64,000 bases of DNA from Chloroflexota bacterium (GCA_005882135.1 VBDR01000033.1:1-64000), one strand, 5' to 3'; numbered from the stretch's first letter, positions 6,741 through 16,645 are shown. Translations and numbers: made by a program. Notes: generated by a model from the letters alone, not told the origin.

Positions 6741-7718
6741 TTAGAGCTTTCGGCTGACCACGTAGGCGGTCAACGCCTCGAGGGCATCGCGCGCCTCACC
6801 CTGCTCAATCGACTCGAGCTGACCTCGCGCGAGCGAGGCATACTCCTGTGCGACGGCCGTCGCCTGCCGCGGTGCTCCGCTCGCGCGCACGATCTCGACG
6901 ACCTGCCGAGCCTGTTCCGCCATCAGCTCATGACCGTCACTGAGAATCGTCTTCAGCCGGCGCGCGGTCGGGCCGTCCTCGATCGCGAGCATCAGTGGAA
7001 GAGTTGCAAAACCGTCAGCGATGTCGTGTCCGATCGGCTTTCCGACCTCGCCTTCCGATCCGGAGTAATCGAGCACGTCATCCGCAATCTGAAAGGCCAA
7101 CCCGAGCCGGTTGCCGTAGATCCGCAAAGCCTCACGCTGCTTTGTTCCCAGTCCACCCAGCAAGGCGCCGATGTCGCAGCAAGCCTCAAGCAGGGTTGCG
7201 GTCTTGGCTCGAATGCGACCCATGTACTCGGTGATATCGGTGCTGTAGCGATGCCGAATCGCCTGCTGGCGCACTTCCCCGGCGCAAATCTCCATCACTG
7301 CCTTGGCCAGGATGCCGACAACCTCGGGCGCTTCGGTGCGCGCCGCCAGCTCATAGGATTTGGCGAAGTAGTGATCCCCGATCACGATCGCGGGAGCGTC
7401 GCCGAGACGGGCTGCCACGGTAGGTCGGCCTCGACGCACCGCCGAACGATCGATGACGTCGTCGTGGACCAGGGTCGCCGCGTGAGTGAGCTCGACGGCC
7501 ATCGCGGCGGGGGTCAGCCGACCCAGGTCGTAGTGGCCGCACATCGCCGCGAGGAGCACCAGCGCCGGGCGGATCCGCTTTCCCCCGGCCTCGAAGAGGT
7601 CCGCCATGGGACCCGCCACCTCGGGAGGGTCGGTCTCGATCTCCTTTCTGAGCTCTGCTTCGAGGGTAGCGAGGTCGTCGGCAACCGGCCCGAACAGCTC
7701 TATAGCCTTCTCCGTCAA
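6741..7718 (-). CDS. Polyprenyl diphosphate synthase (trans-isoprenyl)
   Basis: The enzyme condenses isopentenyl diphosphate units to make long-chain allylic diphosphates for quinones or other isoprenoids. The 325-residue protein has GGKRIRP (45-51), the first aspartate-rich motif DDVID (86-90) and the second DDVLD in FQIADDVLDYSG. The start TTG at 7716-7718 overlaps the response-regulator stop as TTGA. The product (heptaprenyl, octaprenyl and so on) cannot be read from the sequence. The next gene, the HemD fusion, suggests a shared role in respiratory cofactors. Confidence 0.93.
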   Translation of the reverse strand: MTEKAIELFGPVADDLATLEAELRKEIETDPPEVAGPMADLFEAGGKRIRPALVLLAAMCGHYDLGRLTPAAMAVELTHAATLVHDDVIDRSAVRRGRPTVAARLGDAPAIVIGDHYFAKSYELAARTEAPEVVGILAKAVMEICAGEVRQQAIRHRYSTDITEYMGRIRAKTATLLEACCDIGALLGGLGTKQREALRIYGNRLGLAFQIADDVLDYSGSEGEVGKPIGHDIADGFATLPLMLAIEDGPTARRLKTILSDGHELMAEQARQVVEIVRASGAPRQATAVAQEYASLARGQLESIEQGEARDALEALTAYVVSRKL

Positions 7719-8437
7719 GCGCCTTTGACCGACAGCCGGTAACCAAGGCCGGGCACCGCTTCGAGGCTGACACCCGTGTCGGAGCGCTCCGACAGCTTGC
7801 GCCGCAGACGCTGCACGTGGGGGTCGACGGAGTGGTCGTCCAGATCGTGGGGGTAACCCCAGACCTTGTCCCGCAGCTGCGCACGCGTTAGCACGCGTTC
7901 GGGATTCGCAGCGAGCACGGCCAGGAGATTGAACTCCGTCATGGTCAGGGTGATCTCTTCGTCCCCGACCTTGACGCGGCGCGCGGCGTTGTCGATCTGC
8001 AGCGCACCGATGCTTAGAACGCCCTCACGACCGCCTCCGGTTTCGGCGAGCGCCGAGCGGCGCAGGTGCGCATTGATGCGGGCGGCGAGAATTCGCGAGT
8101 CGAAGGGCTTCGTGATGTAGTCGTCGGCGCCGACCTCCAGGCCGACCACCTCGTCCATCTTGGTCGACCGGCCAGTCAGCATGACCATCGGGCTGACAAC
8201 CCCCAGCCGCCTGAGCTCGCGTATGACCTCGGTGCCGCTGATGTCGGGCAAAACCCAGTCGACCAGGACCAGGTCAGGTTGGGCGCTGCGGCCCAGCTCG
8301 ATCGCCTGCGCGCCCGTCCCGGCTTCGATCACGTCGTGGCCCTGCAGGCGACAGACCTCGGCCACGAGCATGCGCACAGGGACGTCGTCTTCCACCACGA
8401 GGATGCGGCGCCGGCGCCGCGGTGGAGGGCTGCTCAG
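7715..8437 (-). CDS. OmpR/PhoB-family response regulator, probable CTG start
   Basis: A receiver domain (acidic pair VEDD, phospho-acceptor in LVLVDWVLPD, Lys in ITKPFD) is followed by a winged-helix DNA-binding domain (LTMTEFNLLAVLAANPERVLTR and VQRLRRKL). The first beta strand (RRILVVEDD) lies upstream of the nearest GTG codons (8399-8401 and 8396-8398), so a start there would delete it. The only plausible start is CTG at 8435-8437, overlapping the DUF4177 stop as CTGA. No sensor kinase gene is in the window, so the signal is unknown. Confidence 0.92.
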   Translation of the reverse strand: MSSPPPRRRRRILVVEDDVPVRMLVAEVCRLQGHDVIEAGTGAQAIELGRSAQPDLVLVDWVLPDISGTEVIRELRRLGVVSPMVMLTGRSTKMDEVVGLEVGADDYITKPFDSRILAARINAHLRRSALAETGGGREGVLSIGALQIDNAARRVKVGDEEITLTMTEFNLLAVLAANPERVLTRAQLRDKVWGYPHDLDDHSVDPHVQRLRRKLSERSDTGVSLEAVPGLGYRLSVKGA

Positions 8438-8766
8438 TTGTTCGTAGGAGGCGCGAAACCCACCCGTCGAGACTCACGGGCTGAGCGCTTCGTTCGGCGC
8501 ATCAGGATCACGCGCTTCTCCCCCCCGTCGATCACGCTGGCAAGCTCCCATCCATCTGCAGCAGCCTCGTGCAGGACCTTGACCACTGTGACGCCGTCAG
8601 CAACCTGAGCCACGCTCAGGACGCTGGTCGAATACTCCCATTCCCGGTTCGGATACCCAACCGACGGCACCATTCCGGTCGCCGTGCCACGGGCGCCATC
8701 CGGCTGGGTGGGCTGCCCCGGCTCGTCCGGTTCCTCGTCCGGGTCTTCCTCGAACCGCAGGTCCAT
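8434..8766 (-). CDS. DUF4177-like protein
   Basis: The 110-residue protein from ATG 8764-8766 has an acidic, Pro-rich N-terminus (FEEDPDEEPDEPGQP). Its compact C-terminal domain contains WEYSTSVLSV, a helix ending in AAADGWELASVID, and RVILMRR. The strand-helix-GWELV-strand pattern is that of DUF4177, a small domain of unknown function. It is translationally coupled to the response regulator that follows. A longer frame upstream runs through the tRNA at 8798-8870 and is not real. Confidence 0.75.
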   Translation of the reverse strand: MDLRFEEDPDEEPDEPGQPTQPDGARGTATGMVPSVGYPNREWEYSTSVLSVAQVADGVTVVKVLHEAAADGWELASVIDGGEKRVILMRRTKRSARESRRVGFAPPTNN

Positions 8767-8797
8767 CGTCGTCGATTGTAGGCCCCGGAGAGCCGAA

Positions 8798-8870
8798 TAC
8801 CCCCGGCGGGGGTCGAACCCGCGCTGGACCGGGTTTAAGCCGGCTGCCTCTGCCATTGGGCTACGGGGGC
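8798..8870 (-). tRNA. tRNA with anticodon TAA (Leu-like codon) but short variable arm
   Basis: The gene folds into a normal class I cloverleaf. Acceptor strands are 8864-8870 and 8799-8805. The anticodon stem GCCGG/CCGGT encloses loop CTTAAAC, then comes a five-base variable region CCAGC and T stem GCGGG/CCCGC. The anticodon is TAA, which reads UUA. Bacterial tRNA-Leu normally has a long variable arm; this one does not. The first acceptor pair is G1-U72, discriminator A73, and CCA is not encoded. The fold is convincing; the charging identity is not. Confidence 0.8.
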
Positions 8871-8899
8871 AAGACCAATTTTGCCCGGTAAGCGCGGCT

Positions 8900-9757
8900 T
8901 CAGTCGTAGTCGAAGAAGCCTTTTCCGGTCTTGCGCCCGAGCCGCCCCTGGCCGACGAGCTTGCGCAGCACCTCTGGCGCTTCAGGCCCTTCCCCAAGTC
9001 GGTGGCGATCCTTCATCGCGCCGTAGAAGACGTCCAGGCCGCTGAAGTCGAGCAGGTGGAACGGCCCCATCGGCCAGTTGAGGCCTTTCTGGACTGCAGT
9101 GTCGATGTCCTCCGCGCTCGCGTAGCCACCTTCGAGCAGGCGCATCGCCTCCTCGGAAGCCGCGAAGAGGATCCGGTTCACGATGAAGCCCCAGATCTCC
9201 TTTTTGAGCAGGACAGGCGTGCGGTCGATGCTGCGCACGAACTCCATCGCGGTCTGCACCGTCGCGTCGGAGGTCTTGGGCCCGCGGACGACCTCGCAGA
9301 GCTGCATGACCGTGACCGGGTGGAAGAAGTGCATGTTGCAGCAGCGTTCCGGCTGGCCACTGAAGTCGGCGAGCCGGCTGATGGCGATGGTGCTCGAGTT
9401 GCTGGCGAGAATCGCGTCGCTCTTGGCGTGCTTGCCCAGTGCCTCGAACACGCTTCTCTTGGCGTCGAAGTTTTCGAGCACGGCTTCGATGACAAGGTCT
9501 GCGTCAGTCACAGACGCGGCGAGCTCTTTGGATTGAGTGATGCGTTGCAAAGACTCGTCGGCCGCCTCTCTGGTCAACCGTCCTTTCTCGACTGAGCGGT
9601 CGAGGAGCCTTTGGTTTTGCGTGCGGGCTTTCTCGAGCTGGCCCTCGACCATGTCGATCAGGGTGACGTGGTAGCGGCCGCTCAGGGCGGTCTGGAGCGC
9701 TATCTGCGAGCCCATCGTCCCGGCGCCGACGACGGTCACGCGCTTCAATTCATGCAT
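8900..9757 (-). CDS. 3-hydroxyacyl-CoA (3-hydroxybutyryl-CoA) dehydrogenase
   Basis: NAD-dependent oxidation of 3-hydroxyacyl-CoA in beta-oxidation or butyrate/PHB metabolism. From ATG 9755-9757 the protein has 285 residues. VTVVGAGTMGSQIA is the Rossmann nucleotide loop, SNSSTIAIS and the catalytic His in HFFHP follow, and NRILFA with the C-terminal helical domain completes the fold. Start codons farther upstream lie inside the divergent zincin gene. The chosen ATG shares two bases with the ATG of that gene on the other strand. Confidence 0.93.
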   Translation of the reverse strand: MHELKRVTVVGAGTMGSQIALQTALSGRYHVTLIDMVEGQLEKARTQNQRLLDRSVEKGRLTREAADESLQRITQSKELAASVTDADLVIEAVLENFDAKRSVFEALGKHAKSDAILASNSSTIAISRLADFSGQPERCCNMHFFHPVTVMQLCEVVRGPKTSDATVQTAMEFVRSIDRTPVLLKKEIWGFIVNRILFAASEEAMRLLEGGYASAEDIDTAVQKGLNWPMGPFHLLDFSGLDVFYGAMKDRHRLGEGPEAPEVLRKLVGQGRLGRKTGKGFFDYD

Positions 9758-10070
9758 GCGCGTGAGCATGAAGCAATTCGAGGAGGCGGCGCAGGCCGCG
9801 ATGGATTCCATTCCGGAGCAGTTCCGGCCTTATCTCGACAACACGGTCTTCATCCTCGAGGAGAGCTCGCCCGACAGCCTGATGGGGCTGTACGAGGGCG
9901 CCGGCGCGCTCGCCTCGGGCGAGGGGTGGCCGGAGCGCATCACGCTCTACAAGCAGTCGCACGAACGCGCCACCAGCTCGATGGAGGAGCTGGTCGAGGA
10001 AGTCAGGCGCACGATCCTGCACGAGGTCGGCCACCACTTTGGTATGGAGGAGGACGACCTTCCGTATTAG
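9756..10070 (+). CDS. Small zincin-like metallopeptidase-family protein
   Basis: The 104-residue protein has the zinc-binding HExxH in HEVGHHFGMEEDDL near the C-terminus, plus an N-terminal helix (SMKQFEEAAQAAMDSIPEQF). This is the architecture of the short metallopeptidase-like family often annotated as zinicin-like or DUF1025. The substrate is unknown. The start at 9756 fits the family N-terminus; Met at 9768 is an alternative. It is divergent from the dehydrogenase with overlapping start codons, and no Shine-Dalgarno sequence is visible. Confidence 0.85.
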   Translation: MRVSMKQFEEAAQAAMDSIPEQFRPYLDNTVFILEESSPDSLMGLYEGAGALASGEGWPERITLYKQSHERATSSMEELVEEVRRTILHEVGHHFGMEEDDLPY

Positions 10071-10086
10071 GGGAGGACCTTCCTTA

Positions 10087-10560
10087 TTAATGGAGAGTCC
10101 AAAACGAGCGGTCCCAAAGGATGAGTGGTTCGCCTCGGCCCGCCGCCGCGGCCTGCACCTCTCCGACACAGATGTCGTGGTCGCCGGCCGGATGCACTTG
10201 CAGCAGCCGGCACTCCAAGGACGCGGCGCAATCCTCGATGAGCGGGATCCCGTTTGTGCCTAGACGGTGAGGAAGCGTCATCCAGTGCGGGTCGATCGCC
10301 GGCGCGCGGCCGGCAAACCGGTCGGCGATGAACTCCTGTGAGCGTGTGAGGAGGCTGACGTTGAAGGCCCTGGTCTCCAGGATCGCGGCCCGGGTCGCTG
10401 ACTCGCGCTCCAGCCCGACCAGCACCATCGGCGGCTCGAGAGAGATCGAGACGAGGCTGCTCGCGGTCAGGCCGCGGAACTCGTCCCCAACCCGTGCGCT
10501 GACCACCACCACCCCTGCCGGCAGGCGCGCCATCGCATCTCGAAACTGCTCGCTCGACAC
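10087..10560 (-). CDS. Flavin reductase domain protein (FMN-binding)
   Basis: The 157-residue protein matches the flavin reductase fold that supplies reduced FMN/FAD to monooxygenases. The N-terminus FRDAMARLPAGVVVVSA is followed by GLTASSLVSISLEPPMVLVGL, the flavin-binding region, and the C-terminus HDICVGEVQAA. It is convergent with the zincin gene. The two stop regions carry a short direct repeat (GACCTTCC then TATTA, near 10058 and 10076). No partner oxygenase is next to it. Confidence 0.88.
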   Translation of the reverse strand: MSSEQFRDAMARLPAGVVVVSARVGDEFRGLTASSLVSISLEPPMVLVGLERESATRAAILETRAFNVSLLTRSQEFIADRFAGRAPAIDPHWMTLPHRLGTNGIPLIEDCAASLECRLLQVHPAGDHDICVGEVQAAAAGRGEPLILWDRSFWTLH

Positions 10561-10632
10561 GTGCCGGGCACAGCCTAGCGGTCAGGTGGTCGGGCAGGAT
10601 CCCAACGGTAGAATCGAGTTCGAAAAACGGGC

Positions 10633-10706
<74 letters not shown>

Positions 10707-10713
10707 ACCCCGC

Positions 10714-11079
10714 TTACGGCGTCAAAAGCGCGGGCGGCGTCTGGACCGTGTTCCCGGGGCTGACCATCGCCTGGTAAAGCGCGAACAGAAACAGCGCCCA
10801 CAGCGCGCCGAGTACAGCCCCGATGAGACCGATGATCAAGCCTGCCATCGCCAGTGCCCCACCTCCGATCGCGCCGCCTGAGCGCTTGATGCGACCGCGG
10901 GAGCGCAGCCCCAGGAAGATCGCGACGATCCCCAGGATCACACCTGGTACGCCATACAAAGAAGCGCACGGGAGTGCCAAGATTCCAACCACGAGGGCGG
11001 CCACGGCCATCCTGTCGGCCGGCCGCGCCGCCGGCGGCCCGAAGAGGTCCGAGGGCGGAGGCGGCGGCACTGCGGTCAC
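10714..11079 (-). CDS. DUF4190-type membrane protein
   Basis: The 121-residue protein starts at GTG 11077-11079 with a Pro-rich cytoplasmic head (VTAVPPPPPSD). Two hydrophobic hairpins follow: MAVAALVVGILALPCASLYG, then GVILGIVAIFLGL with the basic loop RSRGRIKRSGGA, then a final long helix. This layout is the DUF4190 domain found in many Gram-positive membrane proteins of unknown function. The frame stays open far upstream, but that part is antisense to the acyltransferase gene and was excluded. Confidence 0.75.
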   Translation of the reverse strand: MTAVPPPPPSDLFGPPAARPADRMAVAALVVGILALPCASLYGVPGVILGIVAIFLGLRSRGRIKRSGGAIGGGALAMAGLIIGLIGAVLGALWALFLFALYQAMVSPGNTVQTPPALLTP

Positions 11080-11172
11080 GGCTGCGATCTTAGGCCCTAC
11101 ACTCGAATTCGAGAAGCGCGGCCAGGCACCCCTATCCTGGGCGCCAAACTGCAGCCGTAGGCGAGGAGACGG

Positions 11173-12438
11173 ATGGGCGTTTCGCAAATCAAGATGCCCC
11201 AGCTCGGCGAGTCCGTGACCGAGGGCACCGTCGACAAGTGGCTCAAGCACGAAGGCGACTTCGTGAAGCGCGACGAGCCGCTGGTCGAGGTCGTGACTGA
11301 CAAGGTCAACGCTGAGATCCCCTCGCCGTTCGAAGGCAAGCTGGTGAAGATCGCGGTCAGCGAGGGCGAGACGGTCCGCGTGGGCGCCGTGATCGCACAG
11401 ATCGAGACCGGCGCCGCGACGCCCGCACCGTCTAAGGAGAAGGAAGCCGCGGTCGCCCACACGGAGGTGCCGCCCGAGCCGAGCGGGGGTAAGGCGCCCA
11501 CACCTGCAGCCTCGCCGGAGACAGGTTCGGCCGATGGCGGCGAGCGGCAGCGACTCTCCCCTGCCGTGCGCAAGCTGGCGTCGGAGCATGGGGTGGATCC
11601 CGCGTCGATTCACGGCTCCGGCATGGGCGGGCGGGTAACCCGGGATGACATCCTGGCGGCCGTCGGGAGCGGGCAGCCGGTCGAGGCTGCCCAAGCGCCG
11701 GCCAAACCGGCTGCTCCCGCGCCCGCGCGCCCGGACGGCAAGCGAGAGGAGCTGGTGAAGCTCAGCGTGATGCGCAAGTCGATCGCCGACCACATGGTCC
11801 GCAGCCTCGCGACCGCACCGCACGCGTGGACGCTGCAGGAGGTGGACCTGACTGGCCTGGTGCGATATCGAGAGGCGGAAAAGGACAGTTTCAAAGCGCG
11901 CCACGGGACGACGCTCACCTACCTGCCGTTCGTCGCCCAGATCGTCTCCGAGGCCCTGCAAGAGTTCTCGTGGCTCAACTCCACATGGAGCGATGAGGGA
12001 GTCATCCTCAAGCACTACGTCAACCTCGGCATCGCGGTCTCGATCCCGGACGGGCTGATCGTGCCGGTGGTGAAAGACGCAGATAAGCTCGGCTTCACCG
12101 ACCTGGTGCGGACCATCAACGACCTCGTCGAGCGGGCGCGCAACAAGCAGCTCAAGCCGGAGGACGTCCAGGGTGGAACATTCACGCTGAACAACACCGG
12201 CGCCACCGGCTCGATCGCGAGCCAGCCCATCATCAATCAACCCCAGGCCGCGATCCTGACCACTGAATCGATCGTCAAGCGCACGGTTGTAATTGAGGAT
12301 GCGATTGCGATCCGCCACATCATGAACATGTGTCTCAGCTTCGACCACCGGATCGTCGATGGCATGATGGCAGGTCAATTCCTCGGCGCGATCAAGAAGC
12401 GGCTCGAAGAATGGACGGCCGGTAGCATTCGACTGTGA
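11173..12438 (+). CDS. Dihydrolipoamide acyltransferase (E2), 2-oxoacid dehydrogenase complex
   Basis: E2 transfers acyl groups from lipoyl arms to CoA in pyruvate or branched-chain 2-oxoacid dehydrogenase complexes. The 421-residue protein has one lipoyl domain (residues 1-78, lipoyl Lys44 in TDKVNAEIP), a Pro/Ala-rich linker, an E3-binding domain (about 118-155, LSPAVRKLASEHGVD) and the catalytic acyltransferase domain with SFDHRIVDG near 391. E1 and E3 genes are not here, so substrate choice is open. A GAGGAGA ribosome site precedes the ATG. The stop overlaps lipA as GTGA. Confidence 0.94.
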   Translation: MGVSQIKMPQLGESVTEGTVDKWLKHEGDFVKRDEPLVEVVTDKVNAEIPSPFEGKLVKIAVSEGETVRVGAVIAQIETGAATPAPSKEKEAAVAHTEVPPEPSGGKAPTPAASPETGSADGGERQRLSPAVRKLASEHGVDPASIHGSGMGGRVTRDDILAAVGSGQPVEAAQAPAKPAAPAPARPDGKREELVKLSVMRKSIADHMVRSLATAPHAWTLQEVDLTGLVRYREAEKDSFKARHGTTLTYLPFVAQIVSEALQEFSWLNSTWSDEGVILKHYVNLGIAVSIPDGLIVPVVKDADKLGFTDLVRTINDLVERARNKQLKPEDVQGGTFTLNNTGATGSIASQPIINQPQAAILTTESIVKRTVVIEDAIAIRHIMNMCLSFDHRIVDGMMAGQFLGAIKKRLEEWTAGSIRL

Positions 12439-13331
12439 GCCCAACGCAACCGCTTCAGCCGGCGACAATCCCGGAATGGATCCGGGTCCGGGTCACCGAA
12501 GGCGGCAACTTCAAAGAACTCAAACAGATCGTGCAGGGGCGTCGTCTGCACACAGTGTGCGAAGAGGCACGTTGCCCCAACATCTTCGATTGCTGGAACC
12601 GGCGCACGGCGACCTTCATGATCCTGGGTGATGTCTGCACACGAGCATGCCGTTTTTGCGCCGTAACGTCGGGCCGGCCCTCGGAGCTTGACCTCGGCGA
12701 GCCGCTGCGCGTCGCGGAATCGGTGAGGGAGCTCGGGCTGAAGCACGCGGTGATCACATCGGTGGACCGCGACGATCTCAAGGACGGAGGCGCCGGAATT
12801 TTTGCGCGGACCATCCGCGCGATCCGGAGGCAAAGCCCCGGCACCACGATCGAGGTCTTGACGCCAGACTTCCAGGGCGACTTCGACTCTGTGCGCACCG
12901 TTGTCGAAGCTCGGCCTGACATCTTCAACCACAACACCGAAACCGTGCCGCGCCTTTACGCCCGGATCCGTCCGAAGGCGGTCTACGCAAACAGCCTCGC
13001 CCTGCTCCGCCACGTCAAAGCACTTGCGCCCGACATGGTCACCAAATCCGGTTTGATGGTCGGCCTTGGCGAGACCGAGGGCGAGCTGCTCGAAGTGTTT
13101 CGCAACATGCGTGCGCACAACATCGACGTGCTGACCGTCGGCCAGTACCTGCGGCCGTCGAAGAAGCACGCCGAGGTCGTGCGCTACTACCGGCCCGAAG
13201 AGTTCACGCGCCTGAAGGAACAGGCGCTGGCGATGGGTTTCGGGCATGTCGAAGCCGGACCACTCGTGCGGTCCTCCTACCACGCTGATGAACAGATCCC
13301 AATCGCGCGTAAGAGCCTGCTGGCTGGGTAG
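12435..13331 (+). CDS. lipA: Lipoyl synthase
   Basis: Radical-SAM enzyme that inserts two sulfur atoms into octanoylated lipoyl domains. The 298-residue protein shows both cluster motifs: Cys42, Cys47 and Cys53 for the auxiliary cluster, and Cys68, Cys72 and Cys75 (CTRACRFC) for the radical-SAM cluster. A C-terminal RSSYHADE matches the conserved Ser-containing tail. The GTG start overlaps the E2 stop. The order E2-lipA-lipB places the cofactor makers directly behind their substrate protein. Confidence 0.97.
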   Translation: MSPTQPLQPATIPEWIRVRVTEGGNFKELKQIVQGRRLHTVCEEARCPNIFDCWNRRTATFMILGDVCTRACRFCAVTSGRPSELDLGEPLRVAESVRELGLKHAVITSVDRDDLKDGGAGIFARTIRAIRRQSPGTTIEVLTPDFQGDFDSVRTVVEARPDIFNHNTETVPRLYARIRPKAVYANSLALLRHVKALAPDMVTKSGLMVGLGETEGELLEVFRNMRAHNIDVLTVGQYLRPSKKHAEVVRYYRPEEFTRLKEQALAMGFGHVEAGPLVRSSYHADEQIPIARKSLLAG

Positions 13332-13998
13332 CGTGCCTTACCGCGAGGCCTGGGACCTCCAGGCCCGGCTGGTAAGGGGGCTGCGCGAAGGAGGCGGTGA
13401 GGACACGCTCCTGCTTCTCGAGCATCCGCATGTTTTCACCATGGGCAAGGCGGCTTCGCCTGACCACGTGCTGTGGGACGAGGACGAGCGCCAACGGCGG
13501 CAAGTGGAGGTCGTATGGTCGGACCGTGGCGGCGAGGCCACCTACCATGGGCCCGGCCAGCTGGTTGGTTATCCGGTCCTGGACCTCGCCCATCTCGACC
13601 TGACCATTCCGCAGTACCTGGAGCGGCTTGAGCGCTCCCTGATCGATTACCTGGCCGAGCTCGGAGTCGAATCCGAGCCGGGCGAGCCGGGCTTCACCGG
13701 CGTATGGCGAAACGGCGAAAAATTGGCGGCGATCGGGATCAAGCTCAACCGCACCGTGGTGAGCCATGGGTTCGCTTTGAACCTGACCACCGACCTTGGA
13801 TACTTCGACGGCATCGTTCCTTGCGGACATGCTGAGAGGCGACCGACGTCGGTGGCGGTCGTGACAGGCCAGCGCATCGACACCAGCGCGGCCGCGGACG
13901 CGTACGCCAGGCACTTCGAGAGGCTGCTCGGCACGAGGCTGGACTGGCTGCCGGCCGCCAGGCTGGAGGTGCCGGAGGGAACACCCGTACGGAGCTAG
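13288..13998 (+). CDS. lipB: Lipoyl(octanoyl) transferase
   Basis: Transfers octanoate from acyl carrier protein to lipoyl domains, the step before LipA. The 236-residue protein has the family blocks RGGEATYHGPGQLVGYP, the catalytic Lys in AAIGIKLNR and the catalytic Cys in GIVPCGH. The start ATG at 13288 lies 44 bases inside lipA; it is chosen because the first strand (CWLGSVPYREAWDLQ) would be lost with any later start. Confidence 0.95.
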   Translation: MNRSQSRVRACWLGSVPYREAWDLQARLVRGLREGGGEDTLLLLEHPHVFTMGKAASPDHVLWDEDERQRRQVEVVWSDRGGEATYHGPGQLVGYPVLDLAHLDLTIPQYLERLERSLIDYLAELGVESEPGEPGFTGVWRNGEKLAAIGIKLNRTVVSHGFALNLTTDLGYFDGIVPCGHAERRPTSVAVVTGQRIDTSAAADAYARHFERLLGTRLDWLPAARLEVPEGTPVRS

Positions 13999-14120
13999 CC
14001 GGAAACGGAGCTAGCCGGAATAGGTGGTGTTACCGGCCGGGTATTCATACCGTTGAGACTTTTCGAGAGGAAGACCGAGGCGGTACTCGGTTTGGTCCCG
14101 GTCGTTATCGGGTAAGGGAT

Positions 14121-14456
14121 ATGAGCATGGCAACCAACCGCAAGAGCACTGAAAAGACCCGTCCCCAGCTGGTCCGACTGGACAGCGTCTCCATGGACGA
14201 GGACGACGAGATCCTTCCCGACTTCGAGGCCGAGGTCGATGACGGCCGCCGGGTCTGGGTGACGGCGGTCCTCGAGCGGACGGCCGTGATCGAGCCTGCG
14301 CCGGGCGAGCCCAAGGTGCTGGTCAACCGCCGGCGCCTGTTCGTCGACCCGAACAGCCTGCGCGTGCGGCACCTTGCGAGCAAGGAAGCAGCGCGGCGCG
14401 GCCGGGAGGCGGCTCGCCAGCTGCGCCTCCAGGAACAGCAGAGCTCAGCAGCCTAA
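14121..14456 (+). CDS. Small hypothetical protein A, paralog of the next gene
   Basis: The 111-residue protein has an acidic N-terminal part (SMDEDDEILPDFEAEVDDG), a beta-rich centre (VWVTAVLERTAVIE) and a basic, Arg/Ala-rich C-terminal helix. I recognise no family. Its centre aligns with protein B at 14586: both read AVLERTxVIE after a VDG or VDDG turn, then a Gly-Glu turn and a Val-rich strand. An AGGGA sequence suits the second Met (14127) better than the first. A compact beta fold with a charged helix could bind nucleic acid, but this is only a guess. Confidence 0.65.
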   Translation: MSMATNRKSTEKTRPQLVRLDSVSMDEDDEILPDFEAEVDDGRRVWVTAVLERTAVIEPAPGEPKVLVNRRRLFVDPNSLRVRHLASKEAARRGREAARQLRLQEQQSSAA

Positions 14457-14585
14457 GCGGCAGGCTGCTTACCCTTCGTAAGTTCGGTAGAGCTCCTCTG
14501 GTAACATTCGCTGCTGCCGAAAAGTCGGCGCCTGCTGATTTCCGCGGCGCGATTTCCGCCGCCTAGCCCGAGGGAAAACCACTAC

Positions 14586-14879
14586 ATGAGCAAGATCGTC
14601 GAACTCGTCTCGCTGGCCAGCATCGTCCCACCCCCCAACCACGAAGTCAGCGGTGGCTTCAACGCGATGGTCGATGGCCAGCCGGTTCGGGTTCGGGCGG
14701 TACTCGAGCGGACTGTCGTGATCGAACATCACGAAGGCGGCGAGCGGAGCGTCGTGCGCAAGGACAACTGCATGGTCAAGCCCTCGGCGGTCGCGTTCGT
14801 GCCCGGGAACCCGAACAACGGCGTCGGGCCGCGCCAGTGGCGCCGGCTGCCAGGCAAGCCACCCGCCCCGGCCAAGTAG
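14586..14879 (+). CDS. Small hypothetical protein B, paralog of the preceding gene
   Basis: The 97-residue protein reads VRVRAVLERTVVIEHHEGG in its centre, homologous to the same region of protein A 130 bp upstream. The C-terminus is Pro/Gly/Arg-rich (GVGPRQWRRLPGKPP) and probably flexible. The two genes are separated by a 129 bp gap, so each may have its own promoter. No known domain is seen. The pair looks like an old tandem duplication with diverged tails. Confidence 0.65.
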   Translation: MSKIVELVSLASIVPPPNHEVSGGFNAMVDGQPVRVRAVLERTVVIEHHEGGERSVVRKDNCMVKPSAVAFVPGNPNNGVGPRQWRRLPGKPPAPAK

Positions 14880-15026
14880 AGCCAAGAGTCCCCCGCGCAC
14901 CAGAAGGCGCAGCTATCGCGGGCCCGCCCCTACCTCGTCCGGTTCCCGCCCCCAACCGGCACGCCTGATGGCAGCCTAGAACTCAAAAAGGCCGCGTACA
15001 ACCAAGCCTGTTAAGGAAGCCGCGGC

Positions 15027-16622
<1,596 letters not shown>

Positions 16623-16645
16623 CGCCACCAATCTACCTGAGGCCT

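Noticed and set aside
11080-12468. Upstream continuation of the DUF4190 frame
   Set aside because: This part is antisense to the E2 acyltransferase. The real gene starts at GTG 11077-11079.
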